Positions 1-13,130 of a stretch of 64,000 nucleotides of DNA are shown here, one piece after another. A program made the position numbers and the translations under genes. Numbering within the stretch: the first letter of the stretch is position 1; every line of letters starts with the position of its first letter. The stretch is from Marasmius tenuissimus (lineage: Eukaryota; Basidiomycota; Agaricomycetes; Agaricales; Marasmiaceae), in assembly GCA_029532415.1 (NCBI GenBank), contig JAQOTA010000069.1, forward strand, positions 2,046,001-2,110,000, given 5' to 3'. A model generated the notes under the pieces. That model was not told where the DNA came from, did no database searches, and saw only the letters and a list, made by a program, of their open reading frames with translations.

Positions 1-1175
1 CCCAGAGTCCAAAGATCGTACCTTCGTGCTTCCCTGAGAATGACATCAAGGTGAGTTCCATGCAAAGTTATACATTCCGCCGCCCTGGGTAGTTCAAACC
101 ACCCGGGATGACTGCAATTTTAAGCTAATGGTTTATGGAACTTTATCACCAGAGCTTTCCATTATTCCGACTCGGAAGATGTATAACTGCATCATCAGAC
201 AGTTGTACTGTCAAACGTCGGCTTTGGTTGGAGAATATCGAGGGTTCAGTGGAATTGACGCAGGTATTGTAGGGATCCTTCACGAATCGGAGGAAAATAA
301 CCTTTGAACTGGCAGCGCCACCTCTGAGTATTGGACTTCTCGTACTCTTCTCACAGTACTGAAGTCTCCTGTCGTCACAGGAACAGCCAGGACTGGAACG
401 ACCTGGTCGGTGTTTTAGCTAACGAAACTTTCGATGTCCACACAAAAACTCAAAAATTCTGATACTCGGGCACTGGACAGATAGTCACTCTCGTCTCGGC
501 CGACATCAGGTATTGAGAGGTCTGCACAGCTCTGGGTTCTCGAAGAAGGCGGGCGGAACCTTGCAACTCTCAACAAGTCGGGGAGCGTAAGCCTACCGAC
601 AGGTCCGGAGACTGGTAACAGGACGACAACAACTGCACACCGGATGATTGGTGCGGTTCGGACTTCGGACCGAGTGCTCTGTGGGTGGCGCGACACATAC
701 ACAGTCCGTCTCGGAATGTCGTACACGAGATATTGATGGGCTCGAAATGGGTGCTATTGGCCAACGCTGGGCTCATAACTGGGCCCAGCCTTCTCGTATA
801 GGCTGCATAAGCTACACGACATAGTTTCACGATTTCGAATCCAGAGGCCGCTGTGACACAACCGAGAATGTGCCATGGTTAATTCCGTGTTCGAGGCTAC
901 GGGTTCCTTGCCGACTCGAGCGTTCATCACGCGTTTTTGCTGTGCCAGGGATATTATTGAATTGCTGACCACCGATGTTCTGGTTCCCGCCATAGAAATC
1001 AGATTAAGTCTGCATAAGGGTCACGAATCTGGATAGAGGTACCTGGGGTTTCTGTCACTTGGGAATCGGGATATCTGTTCACACACACCACCTTATCATC
1101 GATTCATAAGAAGTCGCATCCTTGCTTCGCACTTGCTGAATCCTTCCCGTCCACGCCCCCCGTTGTCCGTCCCCC
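1..1175. other. 5' flank, no gene recognised
   Basis: No open frame here looks protein-coding and I see no RNA gene. The last few hundred bases are the presumed promoter of the Zn2Cys6 gene that starts at 1176. A GTGAGT donor-like site near 51 could belong to the end of an upstream gene, but nothing supports this. Confidence 0.3.
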
Positions 1176-4100
1176 ATGTCGGAAGTGCGTACTTGCTCGC
1201 GGCCGATACAAAGCTGTTTCCAATGTAAGTTTGCATGCATTCTCGAGCGCGGCTCGGATTATGACAATGACTGACCCTTTCTTTAGGCCGTAAGCGCAAA
1301 ATAAAATGTACAGAGTCCTCTCCCTTCATCCACCGCAACGTTCTCTGACTATAACAATGTTGATATTCGCACTCCAGGCAATAGAGCTTACCCTTGTGCA
1401 CCGTGCCTGTTGAGGGGTGAAGGAGATGTGTGTCGTGAAGTCGACAGAAACCTAGCGAGGTAATACCACGTTGCCATCTCATATTGCTCCTCTAATAACA
1501 TTCATAGCTCTAGTAAAACCACAGTCGAGACACTAGATGATGTGGTCAACAGGGTGGCCGTTCTTGAGAAGACCGTCTCAAAGTTATCGAAATCCGTCGC
1601 ATCTTCAAGTTCTACACCCGAGGCGCCATTCGCTGGTATAAATCACCATTCAGGGCCTTCAAAGACCTTCACCATGTCTTCCCAACAACTATCTCAAGAC
1701 GATATCGACAAGATACAACCTGTTCTTCGCTCGCCGGATGAGGAGGCAGCACTCATGCTTGAAGACATAGCACTCGGCAATAGGATGAATCGACGTCGCG
1801 CCGCTAGCCAGCTCGAACCAAATTCCAACCTAGGGAGAGCGCACTCTTTCTCCATGGAGACTGTAATCACACCCGCAATCCTTGCTGAGCAAGGGATGTA
1901 TCCTTTCCCAAAGCCCTCCAGCCCATCGAGCAGAAACCTACCTTCTTGTGGCCTTCCCCAGGAACATCCCCTCGCCTTACTCGTCGATCCCTCCACGAAC
2001 GTTGTCCATCAGATCGTTTCCATTCTACCCGATGAGGCTACCTCAAGAAACCTTGTCCAGCTTTATGTGGGTTCTACCTTGCACTTTCCTTCTGAACCTT
2101 CTAAACCTAATCTTTACCCTCCATGAATAGTTCGAACGGATCGAGTGGTACACCAAGATATTCCATTACCCCAGTTTCATGTCTGAAGCCAATCATCTCT
2201 TGGATCAGATCAGCCTCTTTTCCTCCGATGCTACTACCTGGGACAAGTCGTCCTCCCCACCTCGTATCTCCTTCCCATTCCTCTCCACATACTTCATGGT
2301 TCTGTGCCTGGCGTATCACCTCAGCGAGTCTCCGGTATCCCAAACACCCAACATCAACGATCAGGATGCCGCAGTCAAAGCAAAGAAGTTCTACAATGCC
2401 GCTCAAGTGTGTCTATGGATAGATAACTTTACGGCCAACCACAGTCTTGAGAGTGTCCAATCGCTCATGTGCGTACACGAGGCTTCATTCATTATCTCCA
2501 CCTGACCCTTTCGGTTCTATAGACTTATGGGCATATACCAACAGAATCTAGATGATTCTGAGTAAGTCATACATTCTCCTCATAACTGCCGCGAATGTTC
2601 CACCTCGGTCACGATCAAATCATTCTTTCCTTTGACGTGGGCGGGACGGCACTACCGACTTCCGCCTTCGACCCCATCAAGCGGCTACCGTTTTCACTTT
2701 CTCAATTTAGACCGAGGTTGATATGCTGACACTACTACCCTCTCTAGCTCCCATTGGGCTCTGTTAGGTTCTGGAATTAAGGTTCGTTGACCTTTGCATT
2801 CTACTTCTTGTGTTTTTCCCACTTTCGACCCTTGGGCCCTCCATCCCCATGATTCGATCCCGTTTGTCAAATACCACGCTGCTTTAGCCCTTTCTTCACA
2901 CGATCTTCCCCTTGGAGCGCATTCTAACCATAGTTTCACCTGTCCAGATTGCGCAGAACCTTGGGTTGGCACGCCTCGGCTCGGAATCCGATGGCAAGAA
3001 CTACGCGGGTCCGTGGAAGTCTATCGTCAGGCGCGAAGTGGCGCGTCGTGTTTGGTGGAACTTGGTGCGTGCTTTTCTCCTCATTGTGTGCCATGGGTTC
3101 CTCACGATAGAGCGACGATGTCTCTCCCAATCTATAGGTGTACGGGGACTGGTCTCATGCCGCGTCTCATAATGGGGTTTACGCGGTACATCCATCACAG
3201 AATGGTACCGGGTACCCCGCGAACATCAACGATATTGACCTCGTGGACGGCCAGCCTTTGAAACACGTACCGAGTTCTCAATATACGGTGCGTTCCCCGA
3301 TGTTTTGCTTTATTATCAATCCCTGAAATTTGTCCTATTCTCCCCCTCTCAGGAAATGACGTATTCCCTCACACGGTTCCGGTTCGTCGAGATATATCGT
3401 CAAATCGTCGACAACATGGAGAATCCAACGGGATATGGGTTTATCGTGGATACCGATGCCAGGCTGCGAGATATGCTCGAGGTCGAGCTTCCGGCGAGCT
3501 TCCAAGTGCCGGAAGGTAGCCCGAAGGAGGCCGCGGGACATAGTCTGCGGGGGGTGAAGAGGATGGAGTACAACATCGCCCTCATTATGGGAGAAACTCG
3601 GAGAATGAGACTTCATCGCCCATTCTTGTTCCGTGGATACAAAGATCGCAAATACGTGAGTTGACCATGTTTCTTCATTGTCTCCAGTCATTTACCAAAG
3701 GTTCTGTAGAGCAAATCGAAGGAGCAATGCATCGCTTCTGCGCGCGCTGTATTGGAAATCTTGAAATCCGATCCTGAGCAAGCAGGCCACCTTCTAAAGT
3801 GGTATATGATCATGTTCCACGGTTTCGCTGCTGTAAGTTTCCCTCTACCTCTTGACCTTTCGTGCCATACTTACTCTCTGTTTGTTAGGCCGTTGTCTTG
3901 TTCATCGATTACTGTCACCTTCGGGCTGACGACCCCGCCGCTTTGGAACTGAGAAAAAAGGAACTCCATGATGCGTTGAGCCTCTTCAAGTTTGTATCTC
4001 TTGTACGCTTTATCAGAACACATCTAATCAAGATTTCAGGAACGCCCAATTGCTGTCAGGAGTCTCTCAAAATGCTATTAATCTCCTTGAGGGAATGATG

Positions 4101-4822
4101 AGTACGTCTGATTAGTCTGGGTGTCGACCTCAAACTAATCGTTCCTCTTTAGATACGGCAGAACAAAGATTCTCCCCGAGTAGTCGAAAACGAAGCGCTC
4201 CAGATGATCATGAACGTTGGGATCGGGTTGCAAAGAAAACAATTGTGAGTACTATGACTCTGTTACTTCTCCCACATGAAGCTGATAGCCATTGTTCGAA
4301 CTCCAGGTCAGCGCAAATCGCCAAGTTGGTCTTACGCGCTCTCCACAGATTCCTGGAAGTATCCCAACCCCCATCCCCATGAAATTCGGCTCCCAATCGC
4401 CTGATCTCAAGAGTGGCGAACCAGTTCTCTCGCCTGCGAGGCCATTCCCCTCGCCAACGTCGACATCCAGTAGAATGTCATCGTCTCAACCGCCATCGTT
4501 CCATCCCACCCTTTCTCCACATCCGATTCACAGCCCTCATCCTGGAAGCGTTATCGCTCAACAAGCCAACGTCAGCGTCTGGGCCACTTCCCACTCGCAT
4601 TCAGGCTCAGGGAGGGAGGTTATCGAACACGGGATGTTCACGTCGAAGGATTGGAATTTCCTAGATTCCACCGCCATGAAGGCGTTCGATGATGTTACCA
4701 TCAGCGAGCTTGGACAACTCCTGTGGAGTGGAGACGATTCGTACCCTCCTTCGTCTTTTGAAGGGGGCCTCACTCATGAATCGAGTTCTTGGGGGCCCAT
4801 TTTAGGGCAGAGTAGTTTATGA
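1176..4822 (+). CDS. Zn2Cys6 (fungal binuclear cluster) transcription factor with fungal-specific TF domain
   Basis: A nuclear sequence-specific transcription activator or repressor; the target pathway is unknown. My model has 15 exons: 1176-1224, 1287-1314, 1385-1459, 1514-2066, 2131-2468, 2523-2561, 2748-2781, 2948-3064, 3138-3287, 3353-3655, 3710-3832, 3889-3989, 4040-4101, 4153-4244, 4307-4822. It gives 859 residues with all phases consistent. The DNA-binding cluster is split over exons 1-3: CFQC, then RKRKIKC, then CAPC and a last Cys eight residues on (C-x2-C-x6-C-x5-C-x2-C-x8-C). A heptad-like linker (TVETLDDVVNRVAVLEKTV) follows, the usual dimerisation coiled coil. The fungal-specific TF region runs from about residue 236 and has the diagnostic ARRVWWNL near 405-411 followed by YGDW. 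The C-terminus is Ser/Pro-rich and acidic, a likely activation domain. The intron-2 donor (1315, GTCCTC) is non-consensus but restores the cluster. The family is certain; the regulon is not. Confidence 0.9.
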
Positions 4823-7587
4823 CAAAATCATCTTCATTATGGTCCAGGCTATTTAGGCGTAACTTATTCAGAATTTTGTACTCGATAACTTAGCTAACTT
4901 AGCTTTTGTAGTCATCTTGCTGGCTGTATTTCTATCGTACTCGTCATTACATTGTACCGTCACTGTTCATCGCAACATGATTTTTTGGACAAACCCTTTT
5001 TCGGAGCCGGACCGTCGGATTCGACGCCCCGGGAGCCCATGACGTTTCAACTTTTCGTTTTTACGCATTCGAAGTCCTGTTGTTCCTTACTCTCATCCTC
5101 CTTACCATCCTCCTTACCATTCTCGCCGCCCTTGATCATCTTTTTGCTGCATCAGAATCTCTGACGCGAACTACGAAAATCACTCAGGAAGCAACCCAAT
5201 CTCGGAAACTCCTTAAGCGTCAGCCTCCCGGGTTCCATGAGTGTTCCATGCCCAAGGTCTTCCAGACTCCTAGCAGCTAGGACGGAAAGGATAATCGAGA
5301 AAATTACGGTCATTCTTCTCGTGCAGTGAGCCTTCGTCTCACCAATACAATTCAACCCGTACCTAGGCCGGTTCGAAGAACAACACACCAAAAACTACTT
5401 GAAGAAGCAGACTCGATCAAAAAAGATGATCCTGGCGGGCTCTGGAAAGACGTGGACAACAATGATAAGCACCTACAGCTCTGTCTATCACTTTTGTCGG
5501 ATGGCTGTCGTTAGCATCAGCTCGCGATGGTTAACATTGTCGTCGATATGACGCTTTGCAAAGAAGTCCCGAAATTAGACGAAAACCATGCACTCAATGT
5601 TCACCACATCTTGAAGCCCGACCGCCTCAACTCGAGTGTTCAGGGGCCTTCTATCGGTATCTTCGTCAAGTTGCATTGAGTATCCGGTCGGCCGTTTCAT
5701 GTACAATATCTCGGACATACTAACCGCGATGATCATGAGCGTTGCTTTGCTCCACAACGCCTCACGCAGACCATCGATATGTGCACTTCGCCTTTTATGG
5801 CGCATCCCAGGCGTGATCGAAGGAGCGACTGGCTCTTCCCTTCCAGTTCCATTCCGGGCAGTCGCTTTCTCAGAAGAACTAGTTGGTGGAACCTAGACTT
5901 CCAAGGCATGATCAGGCTCACTTCATCTCTAATATGCCCGAAGCTTGAAGGTACTACCTTCTATTGAGGAAGGTTCAAGGCACGCCACGGATTTTTCTAC
6001 GCCAAAGTCCGGAGGACTTGTGCTCAATTCAGCCTTGCATCCAGGTACGACGTACTCGTACGAAACACTGATTTACCATCCATGAAACCCACGCTCTGTT
6101 GGCAGCTCAAGCCGGGCGATGGGAGATCCAAATCAGTGATGTCAGTGAAGGATTGCTACAAATTAACTGACCAACATGCGGTACGAAGGACCGTAATCGA
6201 TTGTTCACGCTCTTCGGTGTAATTTCTCACCTTTACCCAACTTGGTACGATTCCACATTGGATTGGAAAAGACAGATCACCCGACAACGACCGTGGCAGG
6301 TTCCTTGCAATAGCGGTAGAACAAGTCCCTCTTATAGTTGTCCTGACTCCATCGTGACTTAGGTGATCCATAATGTTAAGAGATCCTCCGCCGCATGTTG
6401 TGAGGACGATGGTCGGGCCTCGGGGTTTCCCGAATACTTAGTATGGATCTTGGGCATTCGACAAGGTCCGAGGGATTCAACGGCCGATACTCCCAACGAC
6501 AGCTCTTTCCTCCAACCAATCATAAAAAAGAGGGACTCTCATGCTATCGATGATCAGTCTCCCCGTGTAAGCTTGGACGGAGCTATCTTCGGACTCTACC
6601 TCTGTTTATTGGTAGGGACTCATCGGGGCGCAGTTGATAAGGTATATTCAAGAGTCATCTATTCGAACATTACTTGTGGGCATAAACGGTAGGAATATCC
6701 CCCTAACTTGACTCTGGGTGAAAGAACGTCCAGGTGAGAAAGTGATTCGTTATTCCAAGCTACTCAGTTGATTGTACCCAGACCTATAGACAAGACCGAA
6801 GTGGCGTTTGGAGACTTCTTCACGCCCTATTGAGTCCTATATCAGAAAATTCCGGCTCGGGTATTCGATCGGACTCACTGGAAAAGGTACTCCGCCACGC
6901 TTTAGGTACTCTATCGTTTGTTCTCAGCCACAAAAAGCTCCGCCACCCGTTTACAGAGTTGGATCTGTCCAGACGGGCTTTGAATGTAGGTCGCTCACGC
7001 TCACCTTGAGTTAAAGGTCGTTCAAGCGCCCAGTGTGCAAGCAAGTCCTATGAGATAGATGGTGTACTTGGAGGAAAGATAGCGTTTGGAACTAAATCAA
7101 CAAGACACGTTTGCCGACATTCCGGAGAAATGACTTCGCAATCTCGGGGAGTGTCATCCTTCCGCTACCATCCGTTTTTGATACGCTACATAGTGGAAAA
7201 ACGACTTCGACGGTCAGGCTCCGACTTCCTCAACTTTCTAATCCGTAAGAAGTGCTAACTTCGAGGAGATTGGAAGATCAAGGTGAGGATTCGAGTTTGG
7301 AATGATGTAAATTCAACGTGTTTACTTCATCTTTCTCTTTGCCCGTGGTCGCTCATGTATTTATTCGTCTGGATCACTCTGCGAGTCTTGGTGCCCAACG
7401 CGAAAGCAGATACCCCAGAGATTTGTGGGTGGTTACGATAACCTTGAGAAAGGCCACATGAATCTCACGTCTGCAATACCTGTCCGTGGCATGCCACGGC
7501 TACGGGGGCGGGGGTTTGAACAAGGCCTCGTGAATGGCTTTTATACGCTCGGAACAAGTGCTAAACTGATGGCCACACTTGAACCCA
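4823..7587. other. Intergenic, no gene recognised
   Basis: Only short frames without codon or motif signal. A pyrimidine-rich tract lies near 5086-5150. A chance-looking AGSGKT stretch is read near 5436 but has no continuation. Confidence 0.35.
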
Positions 7588-7792
7588 CACCGGGGGCAAG
7601 CACCGTGTGAGGTGGGGTCCAACTCACATCGTGTGACTTGCCCTTGTGAGTTGCCTTTGTTGAGCACGGCAGGTTGCCTTTATGATTTTTGAAGGGCAAA
7701 AACTATCCTTTGTGCAGGTAACAGGCATCTCACAAGGGTCAGGTCACATGATGTGAGTTAGACCCCACCTCACACGGTGCTTGCCCCCGGTG
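7588..7792. mobile_element. 205-bp MITE-like non-autonomous DNA element
   Basis: Two arms of about 50 bp are near-perfect inverted repeats: the left begins CACCGGGGGCAAGCACCGTG at 7588 and the right ends with its complement at 7792. The arms match through about 7641 and from about 7742 with one or two mismatches. The trinucleotide CCA lies directly outside both ends (7585-7587 and 7793-7795), consistent with a 3-bp target duplication. There is no open frame inside. Terminal CAC with a 3-bp duplication resembles CACTA-type elements, but that superfamily label is inference. Confidence 0.75.
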
Positions 7793-8873
7793 CCAGTCAT
7801 GGATTGCCTTCCTGCATTCCAGAACCATCCTTGACTAGGACTAGGTCGTTCTCACCTCCTCCTTCATTTTCGCCATAGGCCTCAGTACAAATTCCCGACA
7901 TCTTTCTTCTCGGGCCGCTCGCTATCACCCAAGAATGGGTGGTCTTGTCCCTCATTATACGTGGCTGGGTGGGGCCCGGGGGGCGTCGTACATCGCACGG
8001 ACGGTAAGGACGGGAGCTATTCATGCGGTGTTCCTTGTTCGCTCGCTCTGTTTGCCAAAGCGGGAGGTTCTTCGTTACTATTCCAGCTATTTGATGATGT
8101 ACTGGTCACCAGTGACGGGCTTGCCCTGTAAGCCCCCGGGCGGATGCCAACACTTGTGAGCGCCACCAGCATAGATATTGCTAGTACTAGCAAAATCTGG
8201 GCCTATTTGTAACACACCCTCATCAAAATGATGCATGGTACCTTAGTTTACCTGTTCGGTGAAGCGTTCCCTCCGGCCTCGATGCCTATAGATGATCATC
8301 CTCGATTGAACACTGGAATCTACGTAGAACCTCCGGCACTTCAAGTGTGTTGCAGGCGCTCTCTGTTTCCCCCACCCCGGAGTCCGAGATCACCATCATC
8401 GGCGGAAGGTTTGGTCTGCAGGGAAGTGGAGCAACGTCCGGCCGACCATTGGTATTTTCTGTCCCCTTGTGGTGGTAGAGGCCTGCATACTTCCATTCCG
8501 CCTTGATTGCAATTGATAACAAGTGATCAGAACATAAGTCCGGGCCGCCCTTTGATGTACTATTGGAACATGAGGTGCACAACTTCCCTTCGGCGTAAGA
8601 TCATCCTCTGGCGCTGTGAATCTTAATCATATTACCAACCTTTCAGCGCGGGAAGTTCATTCGACGTTTTTGCTCACTACCCGTGCAGTCCGTTCTAAAT
8701 CCGTATACAGAATTCGATTCAGGACCATCCTCACGTACACGTACACGCGCCTGTTCTATGCACTAAAATTCTACCGTCAAGGCCGAGGTATTATTCGACC
8801 AGTGAACCGTAAAATTCCAGTCGTGCGAGGTGGTTCACCCATTCTAGGAACAGGCTTCGTCAGCCAGCGTATG
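7793..8873. other. Intergenic, no gene recognised
   Basis: Nothing coding seen. This is the 3' side of the minus-strand membrane gene ending at 8874. Confidence 0.35.
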
Positions 8874-10099
8874 CTAGGTTGTAGTTGTTAGGCTACGCAC
8901 ATTGTCTAGGTGTTTAGTCCGATTCTCCCTGACCCGAGATTGTCCTTCGAGAACGACATCTATGGCAACGTGCGAAGAACGTCGGCTCGGATCCCGATAA
9001 AATGATATCGGTAATTCGTCCAGGATGATGTCTTGTGGCGTGTATTTCGCTATGCCAACGTTTCGAAAGACCGAGCAGGCGTTGCAATGGATAACAACGT
9101 GAGTGAGAACCACAAATCCAACGCGGTAGGCAAGTGGAATCTTTTCGATAGCTATTATTGTGATCAAGGACAAGTTCGATGAGAACAACAGACTGTAAGC
9201 CCGTAAAAAAAGACTGCGTTAGTTCGAAACCCAGAGGAGAGGGAGCCGAACTCACAGATAATACCGCTGGCCGTGACGAAGGAGAGCTTTAGTGAAAGAT
9301 GGAGCGTCTCTCGCTGATAGGGAGCCTTTCAACCTCTCCAGGATTCCGGATTGTCCTGCTACACTGTTATTCGGACCCGGAGATAGAATGAGGCCACTAC
9401 TATGTGCGAAGACGATGCAGGTGCCTTGAACAGTGTTTATAATCATCGCAATTTGTATGAGGGTGACGTTCAGATGAGTGTGCCTGCAAGACGATGGATC
9501 TCCTTCATCTGGGCCCCCGTCAAGGATGAAGGGGCTAATCCCTATCGATGTTCCCGATGATACTACCCAGATGAGGAGAAAGAACCGAACCACCCAGTTA
9601 TGGTCGAAGTAAATGGCACGAATCCGTAGAAATTGCAAGAGGCCAATTAGGGTGTAATGGAAGCACCATAGCGAGGTAACGGCCTTTGTGAGTATTGAGC
9701 AATGGGACCCAACTTGGGAAGCTGGTAAAGACGGTCAGCCTAACAGTCTTAGGTATGAGATGGGCAAGTAACGGACTGAGGAGCACCGTCTCGCACAGGA
9801 GAAAAGCGACTGTTGTGAGGCTAAAGGCATGTAAAAGCCATTTTAGTCATTGTATGTGACTCTCCGCCGCGCCAAGAGAATATATCACTCACCGCGATAT
9901 CGCATACGTCACCTGCGGGAGATGTAGCCCAGACTTGCGCAATAATGCAATGTCAACTTGCAGGTGAAGTAGAACGTCCCATAACACAACCTAGCTCTCT
10001 TTATGAGACGCTACAATTGAGATCGAGCAAGTTACTCACCGCCAACGAGCCTACGACGATATAACATAAATGACGACCAGCTGATACGGCTCCTTCCAT
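8874..10099 (-). CDS. Seven-helix membrane protein, DUF6533-like family (copy A)
   Basis: An integral membrane protein of unknown function with about seven predicted helices. Five exons: 10099-10040, 9990-9893, 9820-9777, 9721-9256, 9192-8874, giving 328 residues. Exons 1-2 carry the family signature CYIVVGSLAV then WDVLLHLQVD and HLPQVTYAISR. Helices lie roughly at residues 11-31, 43-66, 80-100, 110-133, 155-180, 223-241 and 242-262. LRIRAIYFDHNW precedes helix 4, CRHTHLN lies in the loop after it, and PLAYRVG with CNACSVFRNVG closes the core before a polar cytoplasmic-type tail. The exon-3 donor is GTCCGT, a GTNNGT form. This copy stands 23 kb away from the main array and, from GQRYYL at the end of exon 4, is nearest copy J. 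The DUF6533 assignment rests on motif memory; the family grouping within this window is firm. Confidence 0.82.
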
Positions 10100-13000
10100 G
10101 TGGGGTGTTAATGGTGTCCTATAAAGAAGGTTGAAGGGAGCACACGAGTCTTTTATAGCCGTTGTTATATATCCTGGTTGGCATATGTGGGAAAGAGTGC
10201 GTAGATCAGGAATCAAAGATCCTATGATTCGGATGCCATACAGCCTGTCACCTATAAAGCTTTCCGTAGCCTTCGAGTAAATTGGTCTGTTCTGAGATAG
10301 CGTACACACGAAACTGACGGGCAGAAAGAGTGGTCGAGAGGCACTGAATGAGAGAGAGTTGACACTAATAACAAGGATCTTTAATCATCCCGAGCGTGGC
10401 GAAATTTTAGTTGATTGGGACGAAAGCTCCCAGGCTGACGCCGAACGCAAGCCGTTGCATCCTGATAGGGGAGGAGACCACACCAGCAGCAAACCCTCCT
10501 GCTATGAGAAGAAATGGCACCGAAATATCCTTGTCATGAGGTCGTGATATGAACGAATCTGTTCAAACTCAAAAAGAAAGACGGAGGTTGTGGTTTGAGT
10601 TTAGCCTATAGGCGCTTAACTACCGCCGCTGCTGGCCTTCTCCAAGCGTGTGAAAATCCCGATAAGCGCCTTCGGAACGGGTTTGACGCTCTACTCATTC
10701 CACTCATTCACTGGTTCACGATGTGGAGATAGACGTGGACATGTTACCGAACCCTTGACTGAGAGAAATTGGAGATACATGTCCCCCTGAGAAAACCACT
10801 GTGGAGACCTTCGCCGCGAGTTGAACTTGATTGTCGGAAGTTTGGCAGTCCTGGGTTTCATGTTCTGCCTTGAAGCTTATGTTTGATCTTTTGCTACCTT
10901 CACAGAGGACCGCAGAAATATTTCAAGAGCCATCCGCGTTCAAACCGAGTGCCTGGCCCCGTAGTGACAGCGGACGCCTCTCGAAAAGATCACCAGGCCG
11001 TGCAGAAGAAGTCTGAAGTCCGACATTCAAGGACGACTAATTGGTGAAGGGCGCTATAACTATGCATCACTCAGACCCTTGGGATTGCATATCAATTGCG
11101 TTATATCCTGCTCCTTCAGCTCTGGAGTCTGGAAGGTGAGACAATTCGACACGTCCCAAATTCTATGCTTATCCACCGAGTTCCGTCACGGTCCAGTCAA
11201 TTGATGACAATGTTAGATTCAACAGGAGATAGCATGTTCGGGAATCAGACCAGGGCCTCAAAAAGATGTAAACTTAGAGCTTCTGAAGTTGCAGAAGGTA
11301 GCCTTATCTTGAAGAACGCGTCGGCCGTTGGCCATTATAATCCCTGATAAGATACCGTCTTCACAAGTTGACAAACCAACTAAGTGCATACACCGTCATG
11401 CCTTTCCCGAAACCAGTACGACTCATCTTCAAAGCGTACTCCGGCACAAGATAAGCAGCTTTGCGAGGCCCCGAGGTCACTAAAAGAGATAGTTGTCGTT
11501 GGAATCCTGAGTTTTTTCACGAGACAATTGCTGCACCACGATGATTAGAGCTCTGATGTCAGGCGTCATTTTCTCAAGCCAAGGCACCGAATGATAGCAG
11601 TACGTGCATTGTTGGGGGAAGGTGTGGATCGGTAAATACTGGGTTGACCTTAAGCCATAGATATGGTTCTCGAAGTACCTTGTCAATTTCGCCTCAGGAT
11701 ACGGGCATTCATGATTTTCGGAAGCACGGTCAGCATGATGCAAATTGAAGCGAATGTGGTTATGTGGGTCCGTACCACTGAGAACGCTGATAAGGGTTGT
11801 TAGACGTTAGCCTGAACTCGATGTACCACCCTGAGTCGTCAAGAATGACAGTGGCGCCCAAGATTGAAAGGCAGTGGATATGTGTGTTGGACTGTGTAGT
11901 CCTGCCACCTTCTTTCCACTGCCTGATATTTGTTGTAGTCGACTCCTCTTGGTGTCACGCAGTCGACTCTGGTATCGGAGTGAGTGTTCAGAGGCATTAG
12001 CAGTAAAATTCAATCATGTTCCCGTGGGAATTCTCCAGCCACAAGGGTCCTCATTGTGGCACAAGGTTTAGTGGCTTTCATACTCGTATGATTGATGCTG
12101 TTTGTGTCTAATAGGCTTATACGGGTGCGCCCGCTCTTGAGTCTAGGTCGACAACGCCCCGGTATCACACGCGGTGATGTGAGGAGATTTACGTTGGTAA
12201 TCACAGGTCATCAAAGGATCATCGGTCACTAACTGACAGTTTTTTCTGGCGCTCACGCGACTGGGCTCGGAGCTGTTAGGTTGTCTTCGAGAGAATATAC
12301 GTCCAGAGGGAGCTCGCCGTATCTTGAGAAGCCCGGTCATTGACCGCATCGAGTCGATTCGGGACTGCCCATTCTGATCGCAGCAGCACTCAACATTTTG
12401 ACAGTCAAGAGGGCACGGTGACAAGGGCAGTGGAACGTGCATGATGATGGTACGTGCAACGGTGATTTGAATACTCACCATGGGCGCAAATGTATTCGTT
12501 ACTGCTTCTAGTACTGATATGAGCAGTGACGTCGAATAGGCTTGAAAATCACCACGTTTTGCTGATCCGCGCTGGCAGCATCACAAGAATCAGCACGGGA
12601 GCTTAATCTGGCTGGTCTCTTATTGGCAGTGGGAAAGGTGCGACCGTATCGTGAGCTTGCTATGAATCAATGATGAACGGTTCAGCGAACACTAGGTGAA
12701 CATCGACGAGGCTGTTCGGAGAAGGGTGTTTCATGTGAATCAAATCATCATGTGGTCAGGCGATGGCCAGGCACAAGTCCGTTTGAATGCGAATTTCCGT
12801 GTACTGAATTTCAGCGGCCACTCTCCATGTTGAATCCTGTGGAGGAAATATAATCAGAAGGTGTTGCGGCATAGTGGAGGTCATGAAAGTACTCCCAAAG
12901 TGCCACTTTACGTTGACTCTAGATCGGGTGAGAAGATTTGGGCACCTATATGAACTTGACATAGAAGACTGAAAGCGCTCAGAGTCAATGGTGAAGCCCA

Positions 13001-13130
13001 AAATTTCGACCAAATAATTTATTGTCATAAGAGTACATACATTGGATATTTCAAAATCGACGAGAAGTGGCGTCTATGGTAAATACAATCTCCCAAGAGT
13101 CCTCTAGAGCAAAAAAGAAAAAGGTGAACA
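10100..13130. other. Intergenic, no gene recognised
   Basis: Three kilobases with only short frames. Frames near 12143-12481 and 12756-13028 (minus) show no motif I can place. It includes the 3' flank of the GATA gene. Confidence 0.3.

Noticed and set aside
5425..5470. AGSGKT reading like a Walker A motif on the plus strand
   Set aside because: The frame has no further NTPase motifs and closes quickly; likely chance.
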